A stretch of 8,208 bases of DNA. It comes from an uncultured Eubacteriales bacterium. GTDB taxonomy: Bacteria; Bacillota; Clostridia; Oscillospirales; Acutalibacteraceae. The notes under the pieces were generated by a model. That model ran no database searches. It was given only the letters and a program-made list of their open reading frames with translations, and was not told the origin of the DNA. Position numbers and translations under genes: made by a program. Of this stretch, positions 1 through 5,873 are shown in pieces (positions within the stretch are counted from its first letter, which is position 1; each line of letters starts with the position of its first letter). The stretch covers positions 1 to 8,208 of the forward strand of contig CAKSQT010000073.1 in NCBI GenBank assembly GCA_934486755.1, read 5' to 3'.

Positions 1-776
1 ACCTGCGAAAATTCGCCCGTAAGATCTATCGGACGGGTCTGCGAGCTTATGCTAATTCGGTCCTCCGCGCTGTCTGAATCGTGTACGGGGGTAAAGCGTA
101 TAGTGCCTTTTTCAAAATCACCGTCGGGCAGCTCATCTGCTTTGGCGGCGGTAAAATTGTCTATATCCGATATATCGGGCAGATTGGTCTGAATATTTTT
201 AACGGGTATTTTCGCCGCCAAAATATCTTCAAAAATCTGCTTTTCAAAGCTGTTTTGGGGTTCTTTGTGCTGTTCTGCCTTTTCGGGAACAGGGTCGGCC
301 GTTTCTTTCTTAGGCTCGGGCGGAATATCGTATTTTCCCAAATCGTCAAAGGTTATTTCATACTTTTTTGAGAGCGTTTCAATCGTTCTCTGACTTTGCG
401 ATTTAAGTATATCCGAAACGCTGTCCAGCTTGTAAGACGGCGGCTCTTTCGCCGTATTCCCGTTATCGTCAACTATGTAAGGCATACACTTTTCAAGCAA
501 GGATTTGCCGTTTTGTTTTCTTCCCTGCGGATTTTCGGTTTTTTCAGGCTTGATTTCCTTTGCTTCGGGCTGCACTTTTTCCGTCATACGCTTTTTTAGC
601 GCTTCAAGAGGACTGCCGTTGCCCGAAACACTTCCGCCGAATGAAATTTTCGGCTGAGATGTTATTTCGTCTGCCGTAAGCGAATGTTGCGGCACGACCG
701 ACGGGGTTGTGTTTTCAATATTTTCATCGTCTTCAAACAGGAAAAAATTATCGTCATTGTTTTTTAGATGTTTCAT
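1..776 (-). CDS. Uncharacterised charged, proline-rich protein; N-terminal part only
   Basis: Reading the minus strand from the ATG at 776-774 gives 258 uninterrupted codons to the left edge, where the gene is cut before its stop. A strong ribosome binding site (GGAGG, 6 bases upstream) lies inside the end of rlmB, and only 2 bases separate the rlmB stop from this ATG, so the two are almost surely co-transcribed and translationally coupled. The visible part is hydrophilic with no signal peptide or membrane segment. Residues 1-22 are Asp/Glu/Asn rich, about 60-90 and 150-175 are Lys/Glu/Pro-rich linkers, and two stretches look more structured: about 91-146 (SLLEKCMPYIVDD... to ...KKYEITFDDLGKY) and about 176-256, which ends in TRPIDLTGEF. 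I do not recognise a named domain. A cytoplasmic N-terminal region preceding a membrane or catalytic domain beyond the window is possible but unseen. The reading frame is certain; the function is unknown. Confidence 0.87.
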   Translation of the reverse strand, partial: MKHLKNNDDNFFLFEDDENIENTTPSVVPQHSLTADEITSQPKISFGGSVSGNGSPLEALKKRMTEKVQPEAKEIKPEKTENPQGRKQNGKSLLEKCMPYIVDDNGNTAKEPPSYKLDSVSDILKSQSQRTIETLSKKYEITFDDLGKYDIPPEPKKETADPVPEKAEQHKEPQNSFEKQIFEDILAAKIPVKNIQTNLPDISDIDNFTAAKADELPDGDFEKGTIRFTPVHDSDSAEDRISISSQTRPIDLTGEFSQ

Positions 777-778
777 TT

Positions 779-1537
779 TTACCTCCGTCTTTTTCTTACC
801 GCTTCATACATAAGCACGCCTGCCGCAACCGACGCGTTAAGCGAATTTATTTTTCCATACATAGGCAGACTTACGATTACGTCGCACTTCTTTGCCGTAA
901 GACGTCCTATCCCGTGTCCCTCGTTTCCGATAACAATGGCGCACGGCGTATCAAAATCAATACGCGAATAATCCTCGCCGTCCATATCCGCGCCGAAGAC
1001 CCAAACTCCCTTTTCTTTCAATTCGTCAATGGTATTAGGAATGTTTGTAACTCTGGCGACACGCATATATTCAAGCGCGCCGCTTGCCGATTTTGCCACA
1101 GTCGCATTGAGTGACGCGCTCCTGCGTTTCGGTATTATTATCCCGTGTACTCCGCAGGCTTCGGCGGTGCGTATGATAGCGCCGAGGTTGTGCGGGTCCT
1201 CAATTTCGTCGCAAATTATTATAAAAGGCTTTTCGCCCTTTTCTTCGGCGTAATTCAGAATATCTTCAACGGTGCTGTATTCCTGAGCGGCGAACATAAC
1301 CGCAACGCCTTGGTGATTTGCGCCGCCGCAGTAATAGTCTAACTTTTGCGGACTTATTTCTTTTATAAGTATTCCTCTTGCGGAGCATTTGGCAATTATC
1401 TCGGATACCGAACCGCCCGATACGCCGTGAGCGACCAAAAGACGGTCGATTTCTCTGCCCGAGCGCACGGCTTCAAGCACGGGATTGCGCCCGCATATTA
1501 TGTTATTGTTATATTCTTTTTGATTATTATTTTCCAC
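779..1537 (-). CDS. rlmB: 23S rRNA (guanosine-2'-O-)-methyltransferase RlmB, SPOUT/TrmH family
   Basis: Predicted to transfer a methyl group from S-adenosylmethionine to the 2'-OH of a conserved guanosine of 23S rRNA (G2251 in E. coli numbering). Using the GTG start at 1537 it has 252 residues, normal for the family. The N-terminal substrate-binding domain opens with IICGRNPVLEAV (13-24) and has NHQGV at 74-78. The SPOUT domain carries all three motifs: DPHNLGAIIRTAEACGVH (114-131; Asn117 and Arg123 are the conserved pair), IGNEGHGIGRL (203-213), and LPMYGKINSLNASVAAG (224-240), which form the knotted cofactor site. The frame stays open up to a TTG at 1600, but that lies upstream of the likely transcription start near 1573. 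GTG is therefore preferred, with AGGA 15 bases upstream, a long spacing, so the exact start is somewhat uncertain. First gene of a minus-strand operon with the uncharacterised gene below it; divergent from eno. A TrmH-type tRNA methylase is the less likely alternative. Confidence 0.94.
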   Translation of the reverse strand: MENNNQKEYNNNIICGRNPVLEAVRSGREIDRLLVAHGVSGGSVSEIIAKCSARGILIKEISPQKLDYYCGGANHQGVAVMFAAQEYSTVEDILNYAEEKGEKPFIIICDEIEDPHNLGAIIRTAEACGVHGIIIPKRRSASLNATVAKSASGALEYMRVARVTNIPNTIDELKEKGVWVFGADMDGEDYSRIDFDTPCAIVIGNEGHGIGRLTAKKCDVIVSLPMYGKINSLNASVAAGVLMYEAVRKRRR

Positions 1538-1579
1538 GCTTTTTAAGGCACGTCCTTTTTTATATAAGTATACCAATAT

Positions 1580-1608
1580 ATTATAACATAAAAATATCAA
1601 AATTAAAA
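1580..1608 (-). promoter_or_regulatory. Extended -10 promoter for rlmB operon
   Basis: On the minus strand a consensus TATAAT (1585-1580) is preceded by TG one base upstream (TGTTATAAT), an extended -10 element. The -35 position (1608-1603, TTTTAA, spacer 17) is weak, as is usual when the -10 is extended. Predicted transcription start is near 1573, about 36 bases before the GTG of rlmB. The surrounding 1556-1680 stretch is very AT rich. I found no equally clean promoter for eno on the opposite strand. Confidence 0.6.
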
Positions 1609-1675
1609 TATAAATTTTTAATAAAACAGCAGTTGCGAGGGAAAATAATAAAAATAATGAAAAAGAGGTAAAATT

Positions 1676-2911
1676 ATGAAAAACGGTATAAAGGAAGTTA
1701 AGGGTTACGAGCTTATGGATTCAAGGGGAAATCCAACCGTAGGCGCAAAGGTCATTTTGGAAAACGGTTGCACGGGATTTGCTATATCACCGTCGGGCGC
1801 GTCGACAGGAGCGTTTGAGGCTCACGAATTAAGGGACGGCGACAAATCGCGTTACGGCGGCAAGGGCGTTTTAAAGGCTGTGGAAAATGTCAATACATTA
1901 ATTGCCGATGCAATTATCGGAATGAATGTTTGCGATCAGACCGAAATAGATAAAAAAATGCTCGAAACCGACGGTACGGAAAACAAGAGCCGTCTCGGCG
2001 CAAACGCGATTTTGGCAGTTTCGCTTGCTGTCGCCAAAGCCGCCGCCGCATATCTCGGAATACCGCTTTACAGATATATCGGCGGAGCAAATGCCGCAGT
2101 TTTGCCAAGACCGATGATGAATATTCTGAACGGCGGAGCGCACGCCGCAAATAATATAGATATTCAGGAATTTATGATAATACCCTACGAATGTAATAAT
2201 TTTTCCGACGGTCTTCGTATGTGCGGTGAAATCTACCATACATTGGGAAAGATTTTAAAGGAACACGGAAAAGCGTCAGGCGTAGGCGATGAGGGCGGTT
2301 TTGCTCCCGATCTTGATTCTGACGAATCGGCGATAGAACTGATAGTCGAAGCAATAAAAGCCGCTGGATATACAACCGAGCAGGTGAAAATAGCGCTTGA
2401 CGTGGCTTCAAGCGAATGGTATGAGAACGGCGAATATCATCTGCCGAAAAGAAACAAGACCGTATCAGCGGCACAGCTTGCGGAATATTACGAAGACCTT
2501 ATAAGCAAATACCCCATAATATCGTTGGAGGACGGTGTTGCTGAGGAGGATTGGCAAGGTTGGACAATGCTTACCGAAAAGCTCGGCGGACGTATTCAGC
2601 TTGTCGGCGACGATCTTTTTGTGACGAACACAAAAAGACTTGAAAAGGGAATAGAGCTAAAAGCAGGTAACTCAATTCTCATAAAGCCAAATCAGATAGG
2701 CACGCTTACCGAAACGCTTGACGTAATAAGGCTTGCAAAGAAAAACGGATATTCAACGGTCATTTCGCACCGCTCTGGCGAATCGGAGGATACAACGATA
2801 GCCGATATAGCCGTTGCGGTAAATGCGGGTCAAATAAAGACAGGCGCTCCGTGCAGAACCGACCGCGTTTCAAAGTATAACAGGCTTTTGATTATAGAAA
2901 GCGAATTATAA
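1676..2911 (+). CDS. eno: Enolase (phosphopyruvate hydratase)
   Basis: Cytoplasmic glycolytic enzyme converting 2-phosphoglycerate to phosphoenolpyruvate. It starts at an ATG preceded by AGAGGT 8 bases away. All hallmark residues are visible: the mobile loop SGASTG (40-45), HAANNIDIQEFM (156-167, Glu165), GVGDEGGFAP (202-211, Glu206 catalytic), Mg ligands Asp242 (ALDVASSEWY), Glu285 (SLEDG) and Asp312 (VGDD), catalytic Lys337 (LIKPNQIGT), SHRSGE (364-369), and Lys388 in QIKTGAPCRTDR. The protein has 411 residues, against about 430 in B. subtilis or E. coli. Much of the deficit is at the C-terminus, which stops at IIESEL right after the last core helix, so the fold and active site should be intact. 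Stand-alone gene, divergent from rlmB, with a terminator-like hairpin immediately after the stop. It is not in a cluster with other glycolytic genes in this window. Confidence 0.97.
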   Translation: MKNGIKEVKGYELMDSRGNPTVGAKVILENGCTGFAISPSGASTGAFEAHELRDGDKSRYGGKGVLKAVENVNTLIADAIIGMNVCDQTEIDKKMLETDGTENKSRLGANAILAVSLAVAKAAAAYLGIPLYRYIGGANAAVLPRPMMNILNGGAHAANNIDIQEFMIIPYECNNFSDGLRMCGEIYHTLGKILKEHGKASGVGDEGGFAPDLDSDESAIELIVEAIKAAGYTTEQVKIALDVASSEWYENGEYHLPKRNKTVSAAQLAEYYEDLISKYPIISLEDGVAEEDWQGWTMLTEKLGGRIQLVGDDLFVTNTKRLEKGIELKAGNSILIKPNQIGTLTETLDVIRLAKKNGYSTVISHRSGESEDTTIADIAVAVNAGQIKTGAPCRTDRVSKYNRLLIIESEL

Positions 2912-2913
2912 AT

Positions 2914-2946
2914 AAATAGTTCCGATGATTTCATCGGGAACGTTTT
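2914..2946 (+). terminator. Terminator-like hairpin after eno (copy 1 of a repeated hairpin)
   Basis: Three bases after the eno stop, GTTCCGATGA (2919-2928) pairs with TCATCGGGAAC (2931-2941) with one bulged G, followed by GTTTT. The 28 bases 2914-2941 recur at 3291-3319 with a single-base difference (one C missing from the left arm here). The U-run is short, so termination may be incomplete; a better terminator lies at 3045-3073. Confidence 0.65.
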
Positions 2947-2979
2947 CAGTCCGCCGACAAGTTAGTGTTGAGATTTTTT

Positions 2980-3008
2980 TGCGGCGTTTACGCCGCATTT
3001 TGTTTTTT
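2980..3008 (+). terminator. GC-rich hairpin with following T-run
   Basis: TGCGGCG (2980-2986) and CGCCGCA (2991-2997) form a 7-bp stem with loop TTTA, followed on the plus strand by TTTTGTTTTTT. This is a possible back-up terminator for eno. Part of the T-run also forms the left arm of the next hairpin (3001-3033), so the two structures compete. Confidence 0.5.
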
Positions 3009-3033
3009 CGCTGACAGGTGCGGCGAAAAAACA
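3001..3033. repeat. Inverted repeat, 11-bp stem
   Basis: TGTTTTTTCGC (3001-3011) pairs perfectly with GCGAAAAAACA (3023-3033) around an 11-base loop. The T-run arm means that on the minus strand the stem itself ends in Ts, so it can also act as a weak minus-strand terminator. It belongs to the series of hairpins in this intergenic region. Confidence 0.6.
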
Positions 3034-3044
3034 CATTATAGGCG

Positions 3045-3073
3045 AAAAACCGCTTGACAAACAAGCGGTTTTT
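3045..3073. terminator. Bidirectional intrinsic terminator
   Basis: AAAAACCGCTTG (3045-3056) pairs perfectly over 12 bp with CAAGCGGTTTTT (3062-3073) around the loop ACAAA. The GC-rich core with A-tract and T-tract arms is the textbook form of a rho-independent terminator and works on both strands. It is the strongest terminator candidate for eno. Confidence 0.85.
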
Positions 3074-3094
3074 CAAGGACACTGGGGTGGTATT

Positions 3095-3153
3095 GGCGGA
3101 GCATAACAACCGATTGCTGCCTGTGGCAGAGAAAAAGAGGTTGTTATGGCGCC
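3095..3153. repeat. Long-range inverted repeat enclosing a nested hairpin
   Basis: CATAACAACC (3102-3111) pairs perfectly with GGTTGTTATG (3139-3148). The stem can be extended outward by GGCG (3095-3098) with CGCC (3150-3153) across a small internal loop. Inside, CTGCC-TGT-GGCAG (3117-3129) forms its own stem. There is no T-run, so this is not a terminator; it looks like part of a structured repeat element or RNA. Confidence 0.6.
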
Positions 3154-3203
3154 GCGGTCAAAGAAAATTCGCGCTCCAAGCGAAAATTTTCTTTGGGTAC
3201 CGC
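3154..3203. repeat. Long imperfect inverted repeat
   Basis: Left arm GCGGT plus CAAAGAAAATTCGC (3154-3172) pairs with GCGAAAATTTTCTTTG (3180-3195) and ACCGC (3199-3203). The loop is 7 bases, with a 2-base bulge at 3185-3186 and a 3-base bulge (GGT) at 3196-3198. It abuts the preceding structure (3095-3153) almost without spacing, so the two together could form a double-stem module. Confidence 0.6.
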
Positions 3204-3263
3204 AAGAGTCAGGAGTGCAGTCCTAAAATCTTTGATTTTCGTGCGAACGGTATTCCCGTCCAA

Positions 3264-3290
3264 GAGCGTGTCGACTCTTTCGACACGCTC
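3264..3290. repeat. Perfect 11-bp inverted repeat
   Basis: GAGCGTGTCGA (3264-3274) and TCGACACGCTC (3280-3290) form a perfect 11-bp GC-rich stem with loop CTCTT. It touches the next hairpin (3291-3324) directly, giving two strong stems side by side. No T-run follows the stem. Confidence 0.65.
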
Positions 3291-3326
3291 AAATAGTTCC
3301 CGATGATTTCATCGGGAACTATTTTT
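3291..3326. terminator. 16-bp perfect hairpin at end of hydrolase gene (copy 2)
   Basis: AAATAGTTCCCGATGA (3291-3306) pairs perfectly with the arm at 3309-3324 around loop TT. It begins directly after the stop codon of the minus-strand hydrolase gene and is followed on the plus strand by more Ts. It can serve as terminator for the alr-hydrolase operon and also block read-through from the eno side. It is the intact version of the hairpin found after eno at 2914-2941. Confidence 0.8.
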
Positions 3327-4242
3327 ACTCTGTTATAAATGCTAAAATATCGCTTATTACTTCGTTTCGGCAGGTGTCGTTCAGTATTTCGTGGCGGCAG
3401 TTTTCATACAGCTTCATTTTTACCTGACACCCGTGCCTTTTAAGCCCGTTGTAGACCTTTGTTACGCCCTTGCCGTAGCTTCCGACAGGATCGCTGTCAC
3501 CCGCTATTAAAAGGATAGGCAGGTCTTTTCGCATATTTTCAAACCACATACCGCGGTTTGCCGTCTTGCTTAATTTTACCAAATCGTGCATTGCCGATAC
3601 GGTGAATTTAAAGGTGCAGTACTCGTCTTTTGAGTATGCGTCTATAACGTTTCTGTCCTTAGTTATCCAATCGTATTTTGAAATATGCTCAAATTTTTTG
3701 TTGTAAGCGCCGAAGGCAATTTTGTCAACGGCGTTTGAAATATATTTTTCACCGTGAGTTTTTTTGAGTATTGAAGTCAGCATTAAACCGAGGTCGGCTG
3801 CCTTTTGCGGTCCGCCTGTTCCGCAGAAGATTACCTTACTGTAAGAATTTCCGTATTTCTCCGCGGCAAGCCTTGAAATAAACGAGCCCATTGAATGTCC
3901 GAGAAGAAACAGTTTTTTGTCGGGATACATTTTTTGTACTTCAAGCTCAAACTTGTTTACGTCGTCAACAAGGTACTTCCAACCGTCTTTATGAGCTATA
4001 AAACCAAGTTCGTCTTTTGAATTTACGGTCTTGCCGTGACCCAAATTGTCATACCCGCAAGCAATAAATCCGAATTTTGCGGCAGCTGACATAATGTGGT
4101 CGTATCTGCCAATATATTCGGTCATACCGTGAACGATGTGAAGTATGCCTAAGGCTTCGCCGTCAGGTACGTACATAATTCCCGACAGCGTGTGAATACC
4201 GTCGGTGCTTTTGACCTTTATTTCTTTTACTGTATAGGTCAT
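3325..4242 (-). CDS. Alpha/beta hydrolase, monoacylglycerol lipase/lysophospholipase-like
   Basis: A 305-residue serine hydrolase of the Hydrolase_4 (PldB/monoglyceride lipase) type, predicted to cleave acyl esters such as mono- or lysolipids; the real substrate is not shown. Visible features are the oxyanion-loop motif HGMTEY (38-43), the nucleophile elbow GHSMGS (115-120) with Ser117, the acid Asp251 in AGDSDPVG (247-254), and His284 in CRHEILND (282-289). The variable cap lies roughly at 140-235. There is no signal peptide or membrane segment, so it is cytoplasmic. The ATG overlaps the alr stop as ATGA, and GGGAG sits 6 bases upstream inside alr, indicating translational coupling. It is the last gene of the run and is followed at once by a strong hairpin terminator. 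Pairing with alr suggests a link to envelope upkeep, by context only. Other esterase or thioesterase activities cannot be ruled out. Confidence 0.9.
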   Translation of the reverse strand: MTYTVKEIKVKSTDGIHTLSGIMYVPDGEALGILHIVHGMTEYIGRYDHIMSAAAKFGFIACGYDNLGHGKTVNSKDELGFIAHKDGWKYLVDDVNKFELEVQKMYPDKKLFLLGHSMGSFISRLAAEKYGNSYSKVIFCGTGGPQKAADLGLMLTSILKKTHGEKYISNAVDKIAFGAYNKKFEHISKYDWITKDRNVIDAYSKDEYCTFKFTVSAMHDLVKLSKTANRGMWFENMRKDLPILLIAGDSDPVGSYGKGVTKVYNGLKRHGCQVKMKLYENCRHEILNDTCRNEVISDILAFITE

Positions 4243-5381
4243 AAATTACTCCCGTTTTTTATTATAATTCTCGGAACCCTCGGAGATATTCCGCAAATTA
4301 TCTCATAATTTATCGTTCCGCATAAGTCGGCAAGCTCTTCAACAGGCAATTCCTTGCCGAAAAGTATAACCTCGTCGCCCTGTTTTACGCCGTCAATGTC
4401 GGTAACGTCAACCGACATCTGATCCATACATATCCTGCCGATTATTCTCGCCCGTTTGCCGTTTATAATAACATAGCCTTTGTTTGAAAGCAATCGCGGA
4501 TACCCGTCGGCATAACCTGCGGTGACGGTCGCTATCTTCATTTTTTTATCGGCTTTAAAGGTTCGCCCGTAGTTTACGGTGTCTCCCGCTTTAATTTCCT
4601 TAACCATAGACACAACTGACTTGACCGTCATAACGGGGATAAAATCTTCTTTAAGTTTTAAATTGCTTGACGGGGTAAGCCCGTAAAGTATTATACCGGG
4701 TCGGCACATATCAAGGTGCTTGTCGCCGTCAAGGCACAGCGCCGCGGAATTACAGCAATGGCAGTAATTCGGTTTAAGCCCTGCCTCCTTAAATTTTTCA
4801 ATTCCCGAAATAAAGCGGTAATACTGTTCATCGGTAAAGCCGTCTTCTTCCTGCTCGTTACGGTCGGAAACGGCAAAATGAGTGAAAATACCGTCAAAAA
4901 TAAAACCTTTAAGGCGAGCCGCCGCTATTGCCTCGCCAATTCCTGTAAGGGAATTGTCCCTGCAATCAAATCCTATTCTGCTCATTCCTGTGTCGAGCTT
5001 GATGTGTATTTTAATTCTAATACCCAACTCAACTGCTTCGTCTGACAGCATTTTTGCATATTCGGGAGAAAAAACGCATTGGGTTATATCGTTTGTATAT
5101 AACTGCGAAGCCATACTCACGGGAGTGTATCCCAAAATAAGAATCGGTTTAGTTATACCGCACCCGCGCAGGGTTATTGCCTCCTCAATATTGGATACCG
5201 CAAAAGCTGAGGCGCCGTTTTCTTCAAGTAAAGGGGCGATATAACGTGCCGAATGACCGTATGCGTCCGCCTTGACAACCGCCATCAGCTTTGCGCCGTC
5301 TGCCTCTGATTTTATTATATTGAAATTATGTAACAGGGCGTCCGTATCTATCTCCGCCCAGGTCCTGTGTAAGAAATTCAA
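4239..5381 (-). CDS. alr: Alanine racemase (PLP-dependent, fold type III)
   Basis: Interconverts L- and D-alanine for peptidoglycan synthesis in the cytoplasm. The 380-residue length is typical. The N-terminal barrel begins with TWAEIDTDALLHN (7-19). The PLP lysine is Lys37 in MAVVKADAYGH (33-43). Barrel motifs include HIKLDTGMSRIGF (126-138), FTHFA (166-170) and MCRPGIILYG (225-234). The C-terminal beta domain supplies the second catalytic base Tyr271 in VNYGRTF (269-275), plus TAGYADGYPR (287-296) and GRICMDQMSVDVT (315-327). The start is TTG at 5381-5379, preceded by AAGGTGGG with good spacing and giving the expected N-terminus. It lies 23 bases below the small membrane protein gene and overlaps the hydrolase gene by four bases. 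No promoter is visible just upstream, so it is probably transcribed with its upstream neighbour. Nothing suggests a VanT-type or broad-specificity racemase. Confidence 0.96.
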   Translation of the reverse strand: MNFLHRTWAEIDTDALLHNFNIIKSEADGAKLMAVVKADAYGHSARYIAPLLEENGASAFAVSNIEEAITLRGCGITKPILILGYTPVSMASQLYTNDITQCVFSPEYAKMLSDEAVELGIRIKIHIKLDTGMSRIGFDCRDNSLTGIGEAIAAARLKGFIFDGIFTHFAVSDRNEQEEDGFTDEQYYRFISGIEKFKEAGLKPNYCHCCNSAALCLDGDKHLDMCRPGIILYGLTPSSNLKLKEDFIPVMTVKSVVSMVKEIKAGDTVNYGRTFKADKKMKIATVTAGYADGYPRLLSNKGYVIINGKRARIIGRICMDQMSVDVTDIDGVKQGDEVILFGKELPVEELADLCGTINYEIICGISPRVPRIIIKNGSNL

Positions 5382-5404
5382 AATTATCCCACCTTTAAAG
5401 ATAA

Positions 5405-5806
5405 TTATACCATTTTATTGCGTTTTTGCAATCGCTTATTTACTTTCCCCGCAAACGGTATAAAAATGAAGCTCAGCAAGAACCAAAAAAATGAATAAAG
5501 CGGACATATCTGACCGCCTATATTTAAGGGGACTTTGCTGTAATCCCAAACATTCTTTTTCAATATCACGTTAAACACTATTCCGAAAACAAGTTCGACC
5601 GCAGTTACCGCGGTACTGCCGACAATTCCCTTTACAAAAAGGCTCGCTTTTTTCATTTTTTCAGAGATTGCGTTAAATATCACAAAACAGATTCCGCCTG
5701 CGCCAAGCATTGACCAATGCGTGTAGCCGCGCCAGATGATTTCTATCATTCCGTATCCGCAGGCGCCTATCGAAAACAACATAAATTTTGTGCCGTGTTT
5801 TTTCAT
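5405..5806 (-). CDS. Small membrane protein, putative ABC-transporter type IV (CmpB-like, PF06541) family
   Basis: A 133-residue membrane protein with four likely helices: about 6-26, 29-47, 57-82 and 99-120, ending in a basic tail. The stretch VWDYSKVPLNIGGQICPLYSFFW (86-108) matches my recollection of the conserved core of the PF06541 'putative ABC-transporter type IV' family. No ATPase partner is encoded nearby and the family's function is poorly defined, so transport is only a label. Two adjacent ATGs exist at 5809 and 5806. The second is preferred because GGTGA (minus strand of 5812-5816) then sits 5 bases upstream. The frame stays open upstream into the AraC gene (to 5908), but those residues lack family likeness. 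The ribosome binding site is inside a large palindrome (5811-5834), suggesting control of its translation or a protein-binding site. Confidence 0.82.
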   Translation of the reverse strand: MKKHGTKFMLFSIGACGYGMIEIIWRGYTHWSMLGAGGICFVIFNAISEKMKKASLFVKGIVGSTAVTAVELVFGIVFNVILKKNVWDYSKVPLNIGGQICPLYSFFWFLLSFIFIPFAGKVNKRLQKRNKMV

Positions 5807-5810
5807 CATT

Positions 5811-5834
5811 ATCACCGATAATATTATTGGTGAT
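5811..5834 (-). promoter_or_regulatory. 24-bp near-perfect palindrome covering the ribosome binding site of the membrane protein gene
   Basis: Bases 5811-5822 and 5823-5834 are reverse complements at 11 of 12 positions (mismatch 5817/5828). The outer arm at 5811-5816 contains the likely Shine-Dalgarno GGTGA of the gene starting at 5806. In RNA the 6-bp AUCACC/GGUGAU stem would bury that site; in DNA it could be a dimeric repressor operator. No clean sigma-A promoter is visible in the 67 bases between the AraC stop and this gene, so I cannot tell which mode applies. Confidence 0.55.
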
Positions 5835-5873
5835 TGATTTGTTTTGTATTCAACTCTTTTTTTGGTAAATAAG

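Larger units (their letters stand above)
2912..3324. other. Gene-free, hairpin-packed intergenic region between convergent genes
   Basis: About 410 bases between the ends of eno and the hydrolase gene hold no convincing gene but at least seven consecutive hairpins (2919-2941, 2980-2997, 3001-3033, 3045-3073, 3095-3153, 3154-3203, 3264-3290), closed by the 3291-3324 hairpin. Smaller ones also fit within 3210-3260: AAAATC-TTT-GATTTT and ACGG-TATTC-CCGT. Both outer hairpins are copies of the same sequence. The only open frame here (3054-3296, plus) begins inside a terminator stem, has no ribosome binding site and runs through the inverted repeats, so I do not call it. The region looks like an intergenic palindromic repeat element or a composite of several; whether it is transcribed is unknown. 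Confidence 0.7.

Noticed and set aside
707..1114. 135-codon plus-strand open frame opposite rlmB
   Set aside because: It is antisense to the well-supported rlmB and the end of its partner gene, with no recognisable protein features or ribosome binding site.
1538..1600. TTG start at 1600 for rlmB
   Set aside because: It lies upstream of the likely transcription start set by the TGTTATAAT extended -10, and it adds a hydrophobic stretch absent from RlmB proteins.
1601..1675. Clear sigma-A promoter for eno
   Set aside because: The region is AT rich with many TATA-like strings, but none has a matching -35 at proper spacing; TTGCGA at 1633-1638 has no good -10 partner.
1898..2474. Minus-strand open frames opposite eno
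   Set aside because: Shadows of the enolase coding sequence; compositions are atypical and there is no start context.
3054..3296. 80-codon plus-strand open frame in the intergenic hairpin region
   Set aside because: It starts inside the right half of an intrinsic terminator, has no ribosome binding site and reads through several perfect inverted repeats; low-complexity structure explains it better than a protein.
2912..3324. CRISPR array or tandem repeat
   Set aside because: The hairpins differ in sequence and spacing; there are no regularly spaced identical repeats with unique spacers.
5811..5834. Same operator as the 6715-6737 inverted repeat
   Set aside because: The arm sequences (ATCACC... 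versus AGTTATACCG) are unrelated beyond short chance matches, so one regulator binding both is not supported.
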